Positions 17,949-26,478 of a stretch of 64,000 nucleotides of DNA are shown here, in pieces. The notes under the pieces were generated by a model. The model made no database searches. It worked only from the letters and a program-made list of their open reading frames with translations, and had not been told where the DNA came from. This DNA is from Acidobacteriota bacterium (GTDB lineage: Bacteria > Acidobacteriota > Polarisedimenticolia > J045): NCBI GenBank assembly GCA_030949985.1, contig JAUZRX010000023.1:124001-188000 (forward strand). Reading direction: 5' to 3'. A program made the translations under genes and the position numbers. Positions within the stretch are counted from its first letter, which is position 1. Every line of letters starts with the position of its first letter.

Positions 17949-18574
17949 GAGGAAACTCTCCTCGCCGTGTCGCTCTTGCCGCCCCCTTCGTCGGCCAGGG
18001 GCAGCATGCGGAAGAAGCGGTGCAGGTACTCTGCGGCCGAACCCAGCGCCAGGAACATCGAGATCCACAGGGCGACCACGCCCGCCGCCTCCAGTGAGCC
18101 CCAGCGCTCGAAGGTCGGGTAGAAGATCAACAGCACGATGGCCACGGCCTGGCTGATGGTTTTCAGCTTGCCCAGCTGCGAGGCCCCCATCACCACGCCC
18201 TGGGACGCCATCACGGAACGCAGTCCCGAGACGATAAACTCCCGGCCAATGATGATCACGACCATCCACGCCGGCGCGGAGCCCACCTGCACGAAGGAGA
18301 TGAAGGCGCCGCTCATCAGCAGCTTGTCCGCGATGGGATCGAGCAGGGTACCGAGGGTCGTGACCTGGTTGCGACGCCGGGCCAGATAGCCGTCCATGAT
18401 GTCGCTGAGCATGGCCAGGAGGAAGATCGCCGCCGCGATCAACTCCCGCGGCGCCGGCGACTCGACACCGAAAAACGGGCTGTCGGCCAATTTCCAGGGG
18501 GGGGCCAGCAGAACGACCACCAGGATGGGGACGAGGAAGATGCGGAGGACGGTGATCATGGTGGGGAGGTTCAT
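17945..18574 (-). CDS. pgsA: CDP-diacylglycerol-glycerol-3-phosphate 3-phosphatidyltransferase
   Basis: 209 aa. Makes phosphatidylglycerophosphate in the inner membrane. The CDP-alcohol phosphotransferase motif D-x3-D-G-x2-A-R ... G-x3-D-x3-D is complete (SDIMDGYLARR then GTLLDPIADK, about 60-88). Several hydrophobic helices surround it. First gene of the pgsA-cinA-thpR-plsY-PHP operon, and divergent from the AraC-type regulator. Confidence 0.95.
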   Translation of the reverse strand: MNLPTMITVLRIFLVPILVVVLLAPPWKLADSPFFGVESPAPRELIAAAIFLLAMLSDIMDGYLARRRNQVTTLGTLLDPIADKLLMSGAFISFVQVGSAPAWMVVIIIGREFIVSGLRSVMASQGVVMGASQLGKLKTISQAVAIVLLIFYPTFERWGSLEAAGVVALWISMFLALGSAAEYLHRFFRMLPLADEGGGKSDTARRVSS

Positions 18575-18947
18575 GGCCTGTCTCCGCCCTGCACGAGCGC
18601 CGTGCCGCCCCGGGCCGCGGCGAACGCGTCCATCCCGGCTGCGCCTCCGGGGAGGCTGTCCAACCTCGGCGAGGCTAGCACGCCCCCTTCGGCCCGGGCA
18701 ATACGGGCCTCTTCGGGAGCGTTCGCCACGGCCCGCCGGAAAGCCGGTGCGGCTGGTTGGCCGATCCCCAAAGGCCCGGGGCGATTGTCCGTGCTTGGCC
18801 GGGCGCGGTCGCAGAAAGCCTCGGGCCTTGCACGGCCAGGGTCTTCGGTGTATGTGCAGGGGGCTTGTTCCCCGCATTGTGGCAACCGATTCCCCGGAAA
18901 CGGCCGGGTCGATCGTAGATGCGGAACGAGAAGGGCTGGAAACATCC
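18575..18947. other. Divergent intergenic region between pgsA and the AraC regulator, with a weak pgsA promoter
   Basis: No gene seen in these 373 bp. A possible pgsA promoter on the minus strand pairs TTGCCC (18701-18696) with TAGCCT (18677-18672) at 18-bp spacing; both are weak matches. The side facing the regulator has no obvious promoter or operator. Confidence 0.35.
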
Positions 18948-19733
18948 ATGACCTCATCCGAAAGGCTCGGCGCCGACGCCGTCAACCCTGGCGATCCGCA
19001 ACTCTGGATCTCCTCGCATCCGGCATTGACCGCTCTCGAGAAGATGGACCTGCAGGCCTTCGACGAAGGCGTCGAGCAGCTGCTCTCCAGCCTCGGGCAG
19101 CTCTCCACCTTCGCCCTGCCCCCCGTGCTGCTCTTCCATTATGACCTGCTGCGCTCGGTGGCCGAGCGGCTTTCTCTCGACGGCCGACCGCCCGCGGAAG
19201 AGCAGCGGCTGATCTGGATCAATACCCTTGGAGCCTTCGACACCGCCGCCTCTGCAGCGAACTATGTGCGCGGCGAGATTGCGCGGATGGTCGAACCGTT
19301 CCACGACGCCCGCTCCCGGATCAACCCCATCGTGGTACGCGCCCGACGCTACATCGAGGAACACGCCAACGAGCGGATTTCCCTCTCCCGGGTCGCCTCC
19401 GCCGTCGGCGTGGCGCGCAACTACCTCTCTTCCCTCTTCCGCAAGGAATGCGGCATCACCCTCACCGAGTACATTCACCAGGTGCGTATCGACAAGGCCC
19501 GGCGCCTGTTGCAGCGCGACGGGGGAAGCCTCGGCGAGGTGGCCGAGCAGGTGGGCTACCAGAACTACCGGCATTTTTATCGTTCCTTCCTGCGGGTTTG
19601 TTCGGTCTCCCCCACGACCTACCTCAAATCGTTGCGGGCCCGAGTCGATTCCTCCCCTCCGGCGTCCGGTGGAGGGATTGCCTTTTCCGCTCTGCGGGAT
19701 TCCGGCTCCCAGGCCCCGCCTCCCGGAGCCTGA
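18948..19733 (+). CDS. AraC-family transcriptional regulator with YesN-like helical region, no receiver domain
   Basis: 261 aa from the ATG at 18948. The C-terminal AraC/XylS DNA-binding domain (about 130-225) is clear: two helix-turn-helix units, SLSRVASAVGVARNYLSSLFRKE and the second with LGEVAEQVGYQNYRHFYRSF. The N-terminal 120 residues are helical and resemble the linker of YesN-type response regulators, but the phosphoacceptor receiver domain is absent. The ligand is unknown. It is transcribed away from pgsA and followed by the HEAT gene after 206 bp. Target genes cannot be inferred. Confidence 0.85.
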   Translation: MTSSERLGADAVNPGDPQLWISSHPALTALEKMDLQAFDEGVEQLLSSLGQLSTFALPPVLLFHYDLLRSVAERLSLDGRPPAEEQRLIWINTLGAFDTAASAANYVRGEIARMVEPFHDARSRINPIVVRARRYIEEHANERISLSRVASAVGVARNYLSSLFRKECGITLTEYIHQVRIDKARRLLQRDGGSLGEVAEQVGYQNYRHFYRSFLRVCSVSPTTYLKSLRARVDSSPPASGGGIAFSALRDSGSQAPPPGA

Positions 19734-19939
19734 AACGCCCGCTGCCGACCCGGGACCGGATTGGCGGGAAAGCCCTTCCGTCATTAACCTTGAACCTCGA
19801 TGCTTTCCCTCTCTGCTTCGACGACCCGGACCCAGGCAGGCTCCCTGCCACCGGGAAGGTCCCCGGCACCCCGCGCCCACGCGGCGCCCGGCGGGCGGAA
19901 CGGGAAAATGCCCAGGCCCTGTGGCCGGAGGTGAATTCG

Positions 19940-21481
19940 ATGCATGCCCACCTGCTCTCCCGATCCTTTCTCGTACTGGCCACCGTGGCCCTGGCACTGG
20001 CCCCCGCCGGCGCGGCCGACAAGGGCAAAGACCTGGCCCCGATCGTCGAGCGACTCGGCGCCTCCGACATCAGCACACGCGTCCTGGCCCTGCGCGACAT
20101 GATGCGCCTGGCGCCGCCGGCCAAGGATGCCGCGCCGATCCTCCAGAAGATGCTCGACGATCCCTCCGAGACCGTGCGCAGCGAGCTGGTCTGGGCTGTC
20201 GAGGAATTGCTCGGTGAGTCGGGGACCCCCATGCTCGAGAAGCTCTACGCCGACCCGGAGCGCAGCGTCCGCGATGCCGCGATCCAGGCCGCCTGCCGGA
20301 TGTTCGATAAATCCCGCCCGCGGGATCTCTGCCGCGCCGCTTTCGATGATCCCGACGCCAATGCCCGCATCGAAGTCCTGCGTACCCTCAAGGAGCGGCA
20401 TCCCCGCCACCCTGAAGCGGCGGCGATCTTCCGGCGCGGACTGAAGGACGACTCGGAGCTGGCCCAGCGCGCCGCGGTCTTCGGTGCGCAGGCGGCGCGC
20501 GATCCCAAGGCCGTCGACCTGCTCTACAGCGCGGCCCTCGAATCGTCCCCCATGGTGGGCGTTCCCGCCGCCGCCGAGGCCCTGGCCACCATCGCCACCA
20601 AGGAAGCCGTCGACGCCCTGATCGCGCTGCTTCCCAAGCCGAAGGGTGAACCGGGCAAACCGGCCCGGCCCGAAGATCCGGTGCGCGCCGCCGCGGCGCG
20701 CGCCCTCGCGCGGGTCAAGGACACCCGCGCACTGCCCGCCCTGCGCAAGCTGATCACCGATCCCGACGTACCGGTGCGTCTCGGAGCGATGGAAGCCCTG
20801 ATGGAAATGAAGGACCGCGATTCGGTGCCGCTGATCGCCACCCAGCTCCAGGATCCGGAAGAGCGCCTGCGCCGCTTCGCCCTGCGCGCCCTGCGAGTCA
20901 TCGGCGACCCCTCCGCCGCTCCCGCGGTTCGCAAGACGCTGCACTCGGACAAGCTGGCCATCGTCCGCGCCACGGCGGTCTCGACCCTGACCGACCTGCT
21001 GGGCGACGACGCCATCGCCGATCTGAAGAAGGCGGCGGCCGATCTCGACGCCAGCGTCCGGCTCGAGGTGGCCGGCTCGCTGGCCGCCCTGGGGGGGAAG
21101 GCCGCCCCGACGCTGGCCGACATGGTCGGTGACGAGGCTCCCGAAGTGCGGGCCATGGCCATCGTCGGCCTGGGACAGATCGGCGGACCGGAGCAGATTC
21201 CGGTGCTCGACAAGGCCGCCCTGTCCACCGATCGCCGCAACAAGCAGGTTCGCGCCTCGGTGGCCGAGGCCCTCGGCGCCATCGGCTCGGCCAAGGGGCT
21301 TCCCACGCTCACGCGCCTGGCTTCCGACCCTGAACCCAGCGTCCGCCAGGCCAGCGCCGACGCCCTCGGGCGCATCGGCGGCGGCCAGGCCCAGAGCCTC
21401 CTCGCCGAGTTGGCCAAGGACAAGGTGGGCCGGGTCCGCCAGGCCGCCCGCCGCGCGCTGGCCGCCCTGAAAAACCCTTGA
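19940..21481 (+). CDS. Secreted HEAT-repeat protein
   Basis: 513 aa with GGAGG 8 nt before the ATG. The N-terminal signal peptide (about 1-26) ends with APAGAA. The whole mature protein consists of HEAT/PBS-lyase-like helical repeats of about 30 residues, many with the pattern D-x-x-x-x-V-R-x-x-A and Ala-Leu-x-x-L-x, giving at least 12 units. Such solenoids bind other proteins. Its location is periplasmic or extracellular. The role is unknown, and neither neighbour suggests a pathway. A GC-rich hairpin follows the stop. Confidence 0.85.
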   Translation: MHAHLLSRSFLVLATVALALAPAGAADKGKDLAPIVERLGASDISTRVLALRDMMRLAPPAKDAAPILQKMLDDPSETVRSELVWAVEELLGESGTPMLEKLYADPERSVRDAAIQAACRMFDKSRPRDLCRAAFDDPDANARIEVLRTLKERHPRHPEAAAIFRRGLKDDSELAQRAAVFGAQAARDPKAVDLLYSAALESSPMVGVPAAAEALATIATKEAVDALIALLPKPKGEPGKPARPEDPVRAAAARALARVKDTRALPALRKLITDPDVPVRLGAMEALMEMKDRDSVPLIATQLQDPEERLRRFALRALRVIGDPSAAPAVRKTLHSDKLAIVRATAVSTLTDLLGDDAIADLKKAAADLDASVRLEVAGSLAALGGKAAPTLADMVGDEAPEVRAMAIVGLGQIGGPEQIPVLDKAALSTDRRNKQVRASVAEALGAIGSAKGLPTLTRLASDPEPSVRQASADALGRIGGGQAQSLLAELAKDKVGRVRQAARRALAALKNP

Positions 21482-21485
21482 ATCC

Positions 21486-21503
21486 GGCGGGGTGGGCCCC
21501 GCC
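21486..21503 (+). terminator. GC hairpin after the HEAT gene
   Basis: Arms GGCGGGG and CCCCGCC pair perfectly around a 4-nt loop 5 bp after the stop. No U-tract follows, so termination is plausible but unproven. It lies between converging genes. Confidence 0.35.
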
Positions 21504-21572
21504 CCCCCGGCGCCCACCCCACCCTGCCACCCGCACCAAGCCGCCACGTGCCGTGCCGGGGTCGCGGCGGAG

Positions 21573-22484
21573 CTACCGCTCCACTGCGGCGTCCTCCAAA
21601 ACAGCTCGTTGACGGCGGATCCGGCGCAACGCCCGCGCACACCGATGCCAGTTCGCGACGGCCTCGTCCGCCGTACGGCCGGCCACTTTCAGTCGAACCA
21701 CGGGCTCGCCCTCATACGGAGCCGCATTCCATCGCCCTCCCTTCGGCAGGTGCTGGTAGAGCGTCAGGAGGCTGGAGTCCGTTTCAAGCTCCCAGGGGAA
21801 CGTTCCCTGCACCTTTTCACGCAACTCCGGCCCGTTCAGGCCGCGTCGGGAAAGCGGCCAATCGACGTACCACGGAAGCATCGGAATCACGCCGTGGGCC
21901 TCGAGCGAGTAGCCGAAAAGCAGGCCGGGCCAGCGGGGGCTGCAGACCACATCGATGACCCCTTCCAGCGAATCGCGCGCGTACTCCTGGAAGATCTCCC
22001 TGTACAGGCAGGCACCGGCCGACAGGCCGATGCGGAGGACGAACTCGGTGGGAATCTCGTGCCATGCTTCCGGCAATTCCGCCAAAAGCTGCCCCGCCGA
22101 GCGGTATTCGGGAAACGACACCGCGTCCATGATCGCCTGGCGGGCCGCTTCATCGGGCCTGGAACCGGCATCCGCCTCGAAGGCCCGGACCAGGATTTCC
22201 GCAATCGGCTCCCGCTCCCGTTGCGGCGGATCGAACAGGTACGCGACGATCTGCAGCCATTCCTCCGCCTCCTGGCCGTCGGCGTCGGGGCCGCGGTCGC
22301 GGGGCGCGACGGCCAGCGCCCAGGTCTTGCCGTCCCGCGTCGAGCCCAGCCAATAATCCCACGGGGAGAGGCTCGAGTCCCGCGACCGTGAATCAAGCGG
22401 ATCGACGACGTAGCCCCAATCATCGATGGTCCCGACTACAGTGGAAAACTCCTGATGCACTTCGTCTGCATAGCGGATCTTCAT
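21573..22484 (-). CDS. Uncharacterised protein co-transcribed with metK
   Basis: 303 aa, starting at the ATG at 22484, where AAGGAG lies 7 nt upstream; an ATG at 22490 overlaps the metK stop (ATGA) but is too close to that site. No signal peptide or membrane helix. The sequence is Trp- and acidic-residue-rich (e.g. SPWDYWLGSTRDGKTW near 40-55, PMLPWYVDWPLSRRG near 210) and ends in a basic Arg-rich tail. I do not recognise the family. Its base composition is slightly less GC-biased than neighbouring housekeeping genes. Position in the metK transcript places it under the SAM riboswitch region upstream, suggesting a role tied to methionine/SAM metabolism (inference). Confidence 0.75.
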   Translation of the reverse strand: MKIRYADEVHQEFSTVVGTIDDWGYVVDPLDSRSRDSSLSPWDYWLGSTRDGKTWALAVAPRDRGPDADGQEAEEWLQIVAYLFDPPQREREPIAEILVRAFEADAGSRPDEAARQAIMDAVSFPEYRSAGQLLAELPEAWHEIPTEFVLRIGLSAGACLYREIFQEYARDSLEGVIDVVCSPRWPGLLFGYSLEAHGVIPMLPWYVDWPLSRRGLNGPELREKVQGTFPWELETDSSLLTLYQHLPKGGRWNAAPYEGEPVVRLKVAGRTADEAVANWHRCARALRRIRRQRAVLEDAAVER

Positions 22485-22486
22485 CG

Positions 22487-23674
22487 TCATTCTCCTTGCC
22501 TGCCGGTGGCGACGGTTCGCAGTTCCGTGACATGGGAAAGTTGTTCCCAGGGAAATTCCGGCCGTCCGAAATGACCGTAGGCCGCTGTTTTCCCGTAGAT
22601 CGGGCGGCGCAGGTCCAGCGTCTCGATGATGCCCGTCGGCGTCAGGTCGAAGACTCGCCTGACAGCGGTTTCGAGTTTGCCCGCGGCCACCGAGCCGGTC
22701 CCGTGGGTGTCGATGTCCATCGATACCGGCTCGGCGACACCGATCGCGTAGGCGAAGTGGACCGTGCAACGACGCGCCAGGCCGGCGGCGACGATGTGCT
22801 TGGCCACATGGCGGGCCATGTAGGCCGCCGATCGGTCCACTTTGGTCGGATCTTTTCCAGAGAAGGCACCACCACCATGGGGGCAGACGGTGCCGTAAGT
22901 GTCGACGATGATCTTGCGCCCCGTCAGGCCCGTGTCACCACACGGTCCGCCGATCACGAAGCTGCCCGCCGGATTGACGAGGAAGCGCGGGGCGCCCGGG
23001 CCGAGCGACTCGGGCAGCAGCGGCTCGATGATCGATCCCACCACGGCGGTCCGTAGCGCATCGATCCCGACTTGAGGCGCATGCTGGGTCGAGAAGACCA
23101 CGGTCTCGACGGCGACAGGCGCGCCATCGCTGTACCGCACGGTGACCTGGGATTTGGCGTCGGGTCGCAACCAGTGCCATCGGCCGAATCGACGCAATCG
23201 AGCCTGTCGTTCCATCAGCCGGTGGGCGAGCACCAGCGGCAGGGGCAGGAACTCCGGCGTCTCGTCGCACGCGTAGCCGAAAACCAGCCCCTGGTCACCG
23301 GCGCCGGGGCGGCCGTCCCCGTGACTCACACCCCGGTCGATGTCCAACGACTGACGGTTCCAGGCGATTCGAACTTCACACCCGTCGGGATCGATACCGG
23401 GGAAATCGGCCCGGTAACCGATACCGCGCAGCGTCTCGCGGACGATGGACGGCGCGCGCCTTTCGATGTCTTCGAACAGACCGGGCTTGCCGGAGCCGAA
23501 CTCGCCCGCGACCACCACCAGGTTGTGCGCGACGAAAGTTTCGGCGGCGACCCGCGCGTGCGGATCTTCGGCGAGGAAGGCGTCGAGGATGGCATCCGAG
23601 ATGCGGTCGGCGATCTTGTCCGGATGCCCCTCGGAGACGGACTCCGAGGTGATGAGATGACTGCTGCCTGCCAT
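22487..23674 (-). CDS. metK: S-adenosylmethionine synthetase
   Basis: 395 aa from the ATG at 23674 (GGAG 8 nt upstream). Condenses methionine and ATP to SAM with loss of PPi and Pi. Hallmarks: [20 protein letters not shown] (about 8-27), [12 protein letters not shown] (about 118-129), [12 protein letters not shown], and the phosphate-binding [16 protein letters not shown] (about 258-273). The gene is read from a long leader with two SAM-II-like aptamers and a terminator, so feedback by the product SAM is the likely regulation. The stop overlaps the start region of the downstream 303-aa gene. Confidence 0.97.
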   Translation of the reverse strand: MAGSSHLITSESVSEGHPDKIADRISDAILDAFLAEDPHARVAAETFVAHNLVVVAGEFGSGKPGLFEDIERRAPSIVRETLRGIGYRADFPGIDPDGCEVRIAWNRQSLDIDRGVSHGDGRPGAGDQGLVFGYACDETPEFLPLPLVLAHRLMERQARLRRFGRWHWLRPDAKSQVTVRYSDGAPVAVETVVFSTQHAPQVGIDALRTAVVGSIIEPLLPESLGPGAPRFLVNPAGSFVIGGPCGDTGLTGRKIIVDTYGTVCPHGGGAFSGKDPTKVDRSAAYMARHVAKHIVAAGLARRCTVHFAYAIGVAEPVSMDIDTHGTGSVAAGKLETAVRRVFDLTPTGIIETLDLRRPIYGKTAAYGHFGRPEFPWEQLSHVTELRTVATGRQGE

Positions 23675-23734
23675 ATGGCACACTCCGCGCCCCCATGGAC
23701 GAAAACGAAGGCGATCCCGGGGAGCATGCAGGCG

Positions 23735-23791
23735 CCAACGCTTTAGCGGAATTTGTGAATCGCCCCGCAAGTTGTTGATTAAATCGGCGAT
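23735..23791 (-). promoter_or_regulatory. Second SAM-II/SAM-V-like riboswitch aptamer in the metK leader
   Basis: On the transcript, a P1 helix AUCGCC/GGCGAU encloses GAUUUAAUCAACAACUUGC, followed by UCACAAAUUCCGCUAAAGCGUUGG. GAUUUAA, UUGC and GCUAAA are the conserved islands of the SAM-II family. The loop CAAC pairs with GUUG in the tail to form the pseudoknot. The ATAAAT block of classical SAM-II is CACAAAT here, so it may be closer to the SAM-V variant, which in marine bacteria lies downstream of SAM-II (known). It ends about 60 nt before the metK ATG. A second copy of AUCGCC at 23715-23710 could compete for the P1 3' arm. Confidence 0.7.
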
Positions 23792-23801
23792 GGTCAGGCA
23801 C

Positions 23802-23836
23802 GAAAAAACCCGCTCAGCTTGCGCCAAAGCGGGTTT
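23802..23836 (-). terminator. Intrinsic terminator between the two aptamers
   Basis: On the minus strand AACCCGCT and AGCGGGTT form an 8-bp stem around a 13-nt loop, directly followed by six U residues. This is a classical Rho-independent terminator, about 20 nt after the first aptamer and well before metK. It can therefore act only on the metK transcript, as a switchable attenuator. Confidence 0.85.
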
Positions 23837-23854
23837 CGAAAAATTGGATCTCGG

Positions 23855-23907
23855 CCCCGTTTTAGCTGCATTTATAAAGCGCCCGCAAGCTGAGTCAAAT
23901 CGGCGCT
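23855..23907 (-). promoter_or_regulatory. SAM-II riboswitch aptamer (metK leader)
   Basis: On the transcript, P1 is AGCGCC/GGCGCU, enclosing GAUUUGACUCAGCUUGCG, and the 3' part reads UUAUAAAUGCAGCUAAAACGGGG. This matches the SAM-II consensus islands GAUUUAA, UUGC, AUAAAU and AGCUAAA-A-GGG in order and spacing. The aptamer starts at the predicted transcription start. The segment CUCAGCUUGCG within it is perfectly complementary over 11 nt to CGCAAGCUGAG in the terminator loop, a candidate antiterminator. Confidence 0.88.
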
Positions 23908-23913
23908 GCAGTG

Positions 23914-23942
23914 TTTATACAACCGCGTATGGAAGCTGTCAA
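23914..23942 (-). promoter_or_regulatory. Sigma-70 promoter for the metK operon
   Basis: On the minus strand TTGACA (23942-23937, perfect -35) and TATAAA (23919-23914, 5/6 of -10) are exactly 17 bp apart. The predicted transcription start is near 23907, so the RNA begins at the P1 helix of the first riboswitch. This is the strongest promoter visible in the window. Confidence 0.88.
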
Positions 23943-23971
23943 CCCCCTTTCCACGATCCGCGGCCGGGGCG

Positions 23972-26386
23972 CTACTGCACCGGGAGATCCTTGAAGGTCA
24001 GCGCGGCTCCCGCCCCGTCCACAGCCCGGATCCAGGGGGAGGCGGGATTGCGGGAATAGCCGTAGGTCACGAAGGTGCTGCCGAAAGCCGAGCGCTGGAG
24101 TTGCAGGATCACCCGGGGCCCGGCGACGCTCATGCTGGTGATGGTCACCGGTCCGTCGGCCTGGACCCGGTAGAGCCCGGTAGCCCCCCCGGTGACGTCC
24201 TTGTCGTAGGTGATCACGATCCGGTCCCGCGCTCCCTGGTCGAAAGCCACCGAAACGAGCTGTGGCCCGAGAGGCCTGGACTGGCCGTAAGAGCCGGCCA
24301 GCACCGCCCGCCCGAGACGCCGCCCCGCCTCCTTGTAGCCTTCCACGTTGAGATGGATCGTATCGCTGCGAGGCTGGTCCACCAGGGCCACTACGTCGGA
24401 GAGCGGGTCCGCCTCGGCCTGCTGGCGCTGGGCCTCCTGGATCGCGATCCAGGCGTCGAGGTCCTGGGCGGCCAGGTGGGTCGCCAGCTGGCAGTTGCCG
24501 AAGAAGGCGTCGGGGGCCGCCAGGTCGGCACGATAGTCGGCCACCAGGGCCTCCAGGTCGGCGCGGTAGGCCGGCGTTCCCCGCCCCACGTCGGATTCAC
24601 CCTGGTACCAGATCACACCCCTTATCGGCGCGCCGTAGTTCTGGCTCAGCACCCGGTAGATCGACGAGCCGTAGAGGGTGCCCCGATTGTCCGGATCGTC
24701 GTCCCGTCGCTGCCACTGGGCATAGAGATTGGTTCCGCCCAGGGGCGCGGGAATCACCGCCACGGGCAGGCCGATCCCCTCGGAGACGGTCTTGGCGAAG
24801 GCCAGCATCAAGGAGTGGGCCGGGCTCTCGGCGCTCACCCGATCCACCTGCTCGACGCCGGAGTCCATCGGCTCGGAGGCCCGCTTCCAGCGATAGTCGT
24901 TACCGAACAGATGCACGGCGTCCACCGGGGGCTCGGCCGCCCCGGCGCCACTGTAGCCGGCCATGTTCGACTGGCCCACGGCCAGGAAGACATCGCCCAC
25001 CGCCACCTGGGCGACCCGGGCCTCGCCCAGGGTTTGACCGTCGCTCTCCTGCAGCAAGCGCACTTCCACGTCGTAGTTCCCCCCCGCGGGGACTCCCGCC
25101 AGGGTCAGGTCCTCGTCCCGGCCCTGGGGTGCGGCCGGCAAGGTCCAGCGGTGGTCGGCGAAATCGTGCCCCGCCAGCGGCAGCCCGCTGGCGCTGTCGA
25201 CGACCCGCGCTTCGAGGCGCACGACCTGGCCGGAAGTCCAGCTCACCGGCAGAGGCAGGTCCGCCTGGTCGGCGCTGTTCCGCTGGAACAGCTTCCAACC
25301 GGTCAGGGAGCCGGCCGTCGTGCGCAGCACCAGCGCCTCGGCGCCACCCGGCGCGTTGGCGGTCAGCCGCAACACCGGGCGACGCCCGCCGTCCCGGTCG
25401 TCGAGCAGCAGGCCGTGGCCCAGGAGGAGATGATCGTCGTCGATGCTGAACGTGCCGATTTCCTGCCACACGGCACCATCGAATTCGTCGACGTGGAGCC
25501 GGGAGGCGTCCCCCGCGAGCTTTCTCAGGCGCAGGCGGAGGCGTTCCGGATGGGTTGGTGTCAGCCGTCCCAGGTCTTCGTACTCCCGACCCAGTCGGCG
25601 CACCCGCGAGGACAGGCTGCCGTCCGCCTCCAGGCGCAACTCCCAGCCGGAGCCCGCGTTCTCGGCGTAACTGCCGTCGGACCACAGGGTCAGGGTCAGC
25701 ACCTGGTCCGAAGGAGTCGGGGTATCGAGGTAGACGTCGAGATCCCGCCGGGTCATCGCCCCGTCGAGACGGTCGAAGAGATCGCCCACGCCCCCCGCCG
25801 AACCGTCGTAGCTCACCCCCTGGTCACCGCCGTGATCGGCCACCCGGAAAGTGTCGTTGACCCCGCCGATCTGGGTCATCGCCGCCGGGCGCTGGCCCGG
25901 CGTGTCCCCCTCGAAGTCGTAGGTCGAACTGTCGCAGGGATCCCCCTCGCCGTCCAGATCCTGGTCTTCCTGGCCGGGGTTGGCCAGACCCGGACAATTG
26001 TCGCGGTCGTCGCGCACCGCATCGCCGTCATCGTCGGTGCAGGCCACCGCCGCGGTCCGTGGGGCACCATCGCTGGCCTGCCCCAGGCTGCCTTCACCCT
26101 CACTGTTCCAGCCGGCCACCAGGTACGTCCAGAGAGTGACGGGCACCGCGGGATCGACGCTGGACGTCTCCGGGGTGCGGAAATCGAAGCAGGCCAGGTC
26201 GTCGGCCAGCGGGCTGGTGCCCCGATAGACGTTGTAGGCCGTCGAGCCGCCCTCGGCCGCCCAGCGCAGGGTCTGCCCATCGCTGTCGAAGCGCAGGCTG
26301 CTCGAGACCTCTCCCGGCGCGGCCGCCAGGCAGGACAGGGTGGACAACAGCAGCAACAGACCCCGGCAAAGATGACGCGCAATCAC
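23972..26386 (-). CDS. Secreted SGNH-type esterase (SASA/sialate O-acetylesterase family) with calcium-binding TSP3-like repeat
   Basis: 804 aa. Signal peptide at about 1-22. A beta-rich domain (about 25-110, FnIII-like) is followed by a thrombospondin-type-3-like Asp-rich segment with DDDGDAVRDDRDNC and DLDGEGDPC (about 115-152). A concanavalin-like beta region spans about 155-370. The C-terminal catalytic domain starts with VGQSNMAGYS (about 485-494; nucleophile Ser in GQSNM) and includes GVIWYQGESDVG and the late DTIHLNVEGYKEAG with the Asp/His pair. Homologues deacetylate sialic acid or xylan-type sugars; the true substrate is unknown. A C-terminal beta domain (about 700-804) may mediate sorting. 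Confidence 0.85.
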   Translation of the reverse strand: MIARHLCRGLLLLLSTLSCLAAAPGEVSSSLRFDSDGQTLRWAAEGGSTAYNVYRGTSPLADDLACFDFRTPETSSVDPAVPVTLWTYLVAGWNSEGEGSLGQASDGAPRTAAVACTDDDGDAVRDDRDNCPGLANPGQEDQDLDGEGDPCDSSTYDFEGDTPGQRPAAMTQIGGVNDTFRVADHGGDQGVSYDGSAGGVGDLFDRLDGAMTRRDLDVYLDTPTPSDQVLTLTLWSDGSYAENAGSGWELRLEADGSLSSRVRRLGREYEDLGRLTPTHPERLRLRLRKLAGDASRLHVDEFDGAVWQEIGTFSIDDDHLLLGHGLLLDDRDGGRRPVLRLTANAPGGAEALVLRTTAGSLTGWKLFQRNSADQADLPLPVSWTSGQVVRLEARVVDSASGLPLAGHDFADHRWTLPAAPQGRDEDLTLAGVPAGGNYDVEVRLLQESDGQTLGEARVAQVAVGDVFLAVGQSNMAGYSGAGAAEPPVDAVHLFGNDYRWKRASEPMDSGVEQVDRVSAESPAHSLMLAFAKTVSEGIGLPVAVIPAPLGGTNLYAQWQRRDDDPDNRGTLYGSSIYRVLSQNYGAPIRGVIWYQGESDVGRGTPAYRADLEALVADYRADLAAPDAFFGNCQLATHLAAQDLDAWIAIQEAQRQQAEADPLSDVVALVDQPRSDTIHLNVEGYKEAGRRLGRAVLAGSYGQSRPLGPQLVSVAFDQGARDRIVITYDKDVTGGATGLYRVQADGPVTITSMSVAGPRVILQLQRSAFGSTFVTYGYSRNPASPWIRAVDGAGAALTFKDLPVQ

Positions 26387-26478
26387 CGTGCACCTCCGCC
26401 TTGGGTATACGGCGAAGCCCTCGACCGCACCACCGGGAAACGAAGCGGCGTCGGGAGCCCGTCATCCTCCAGCCGGAC

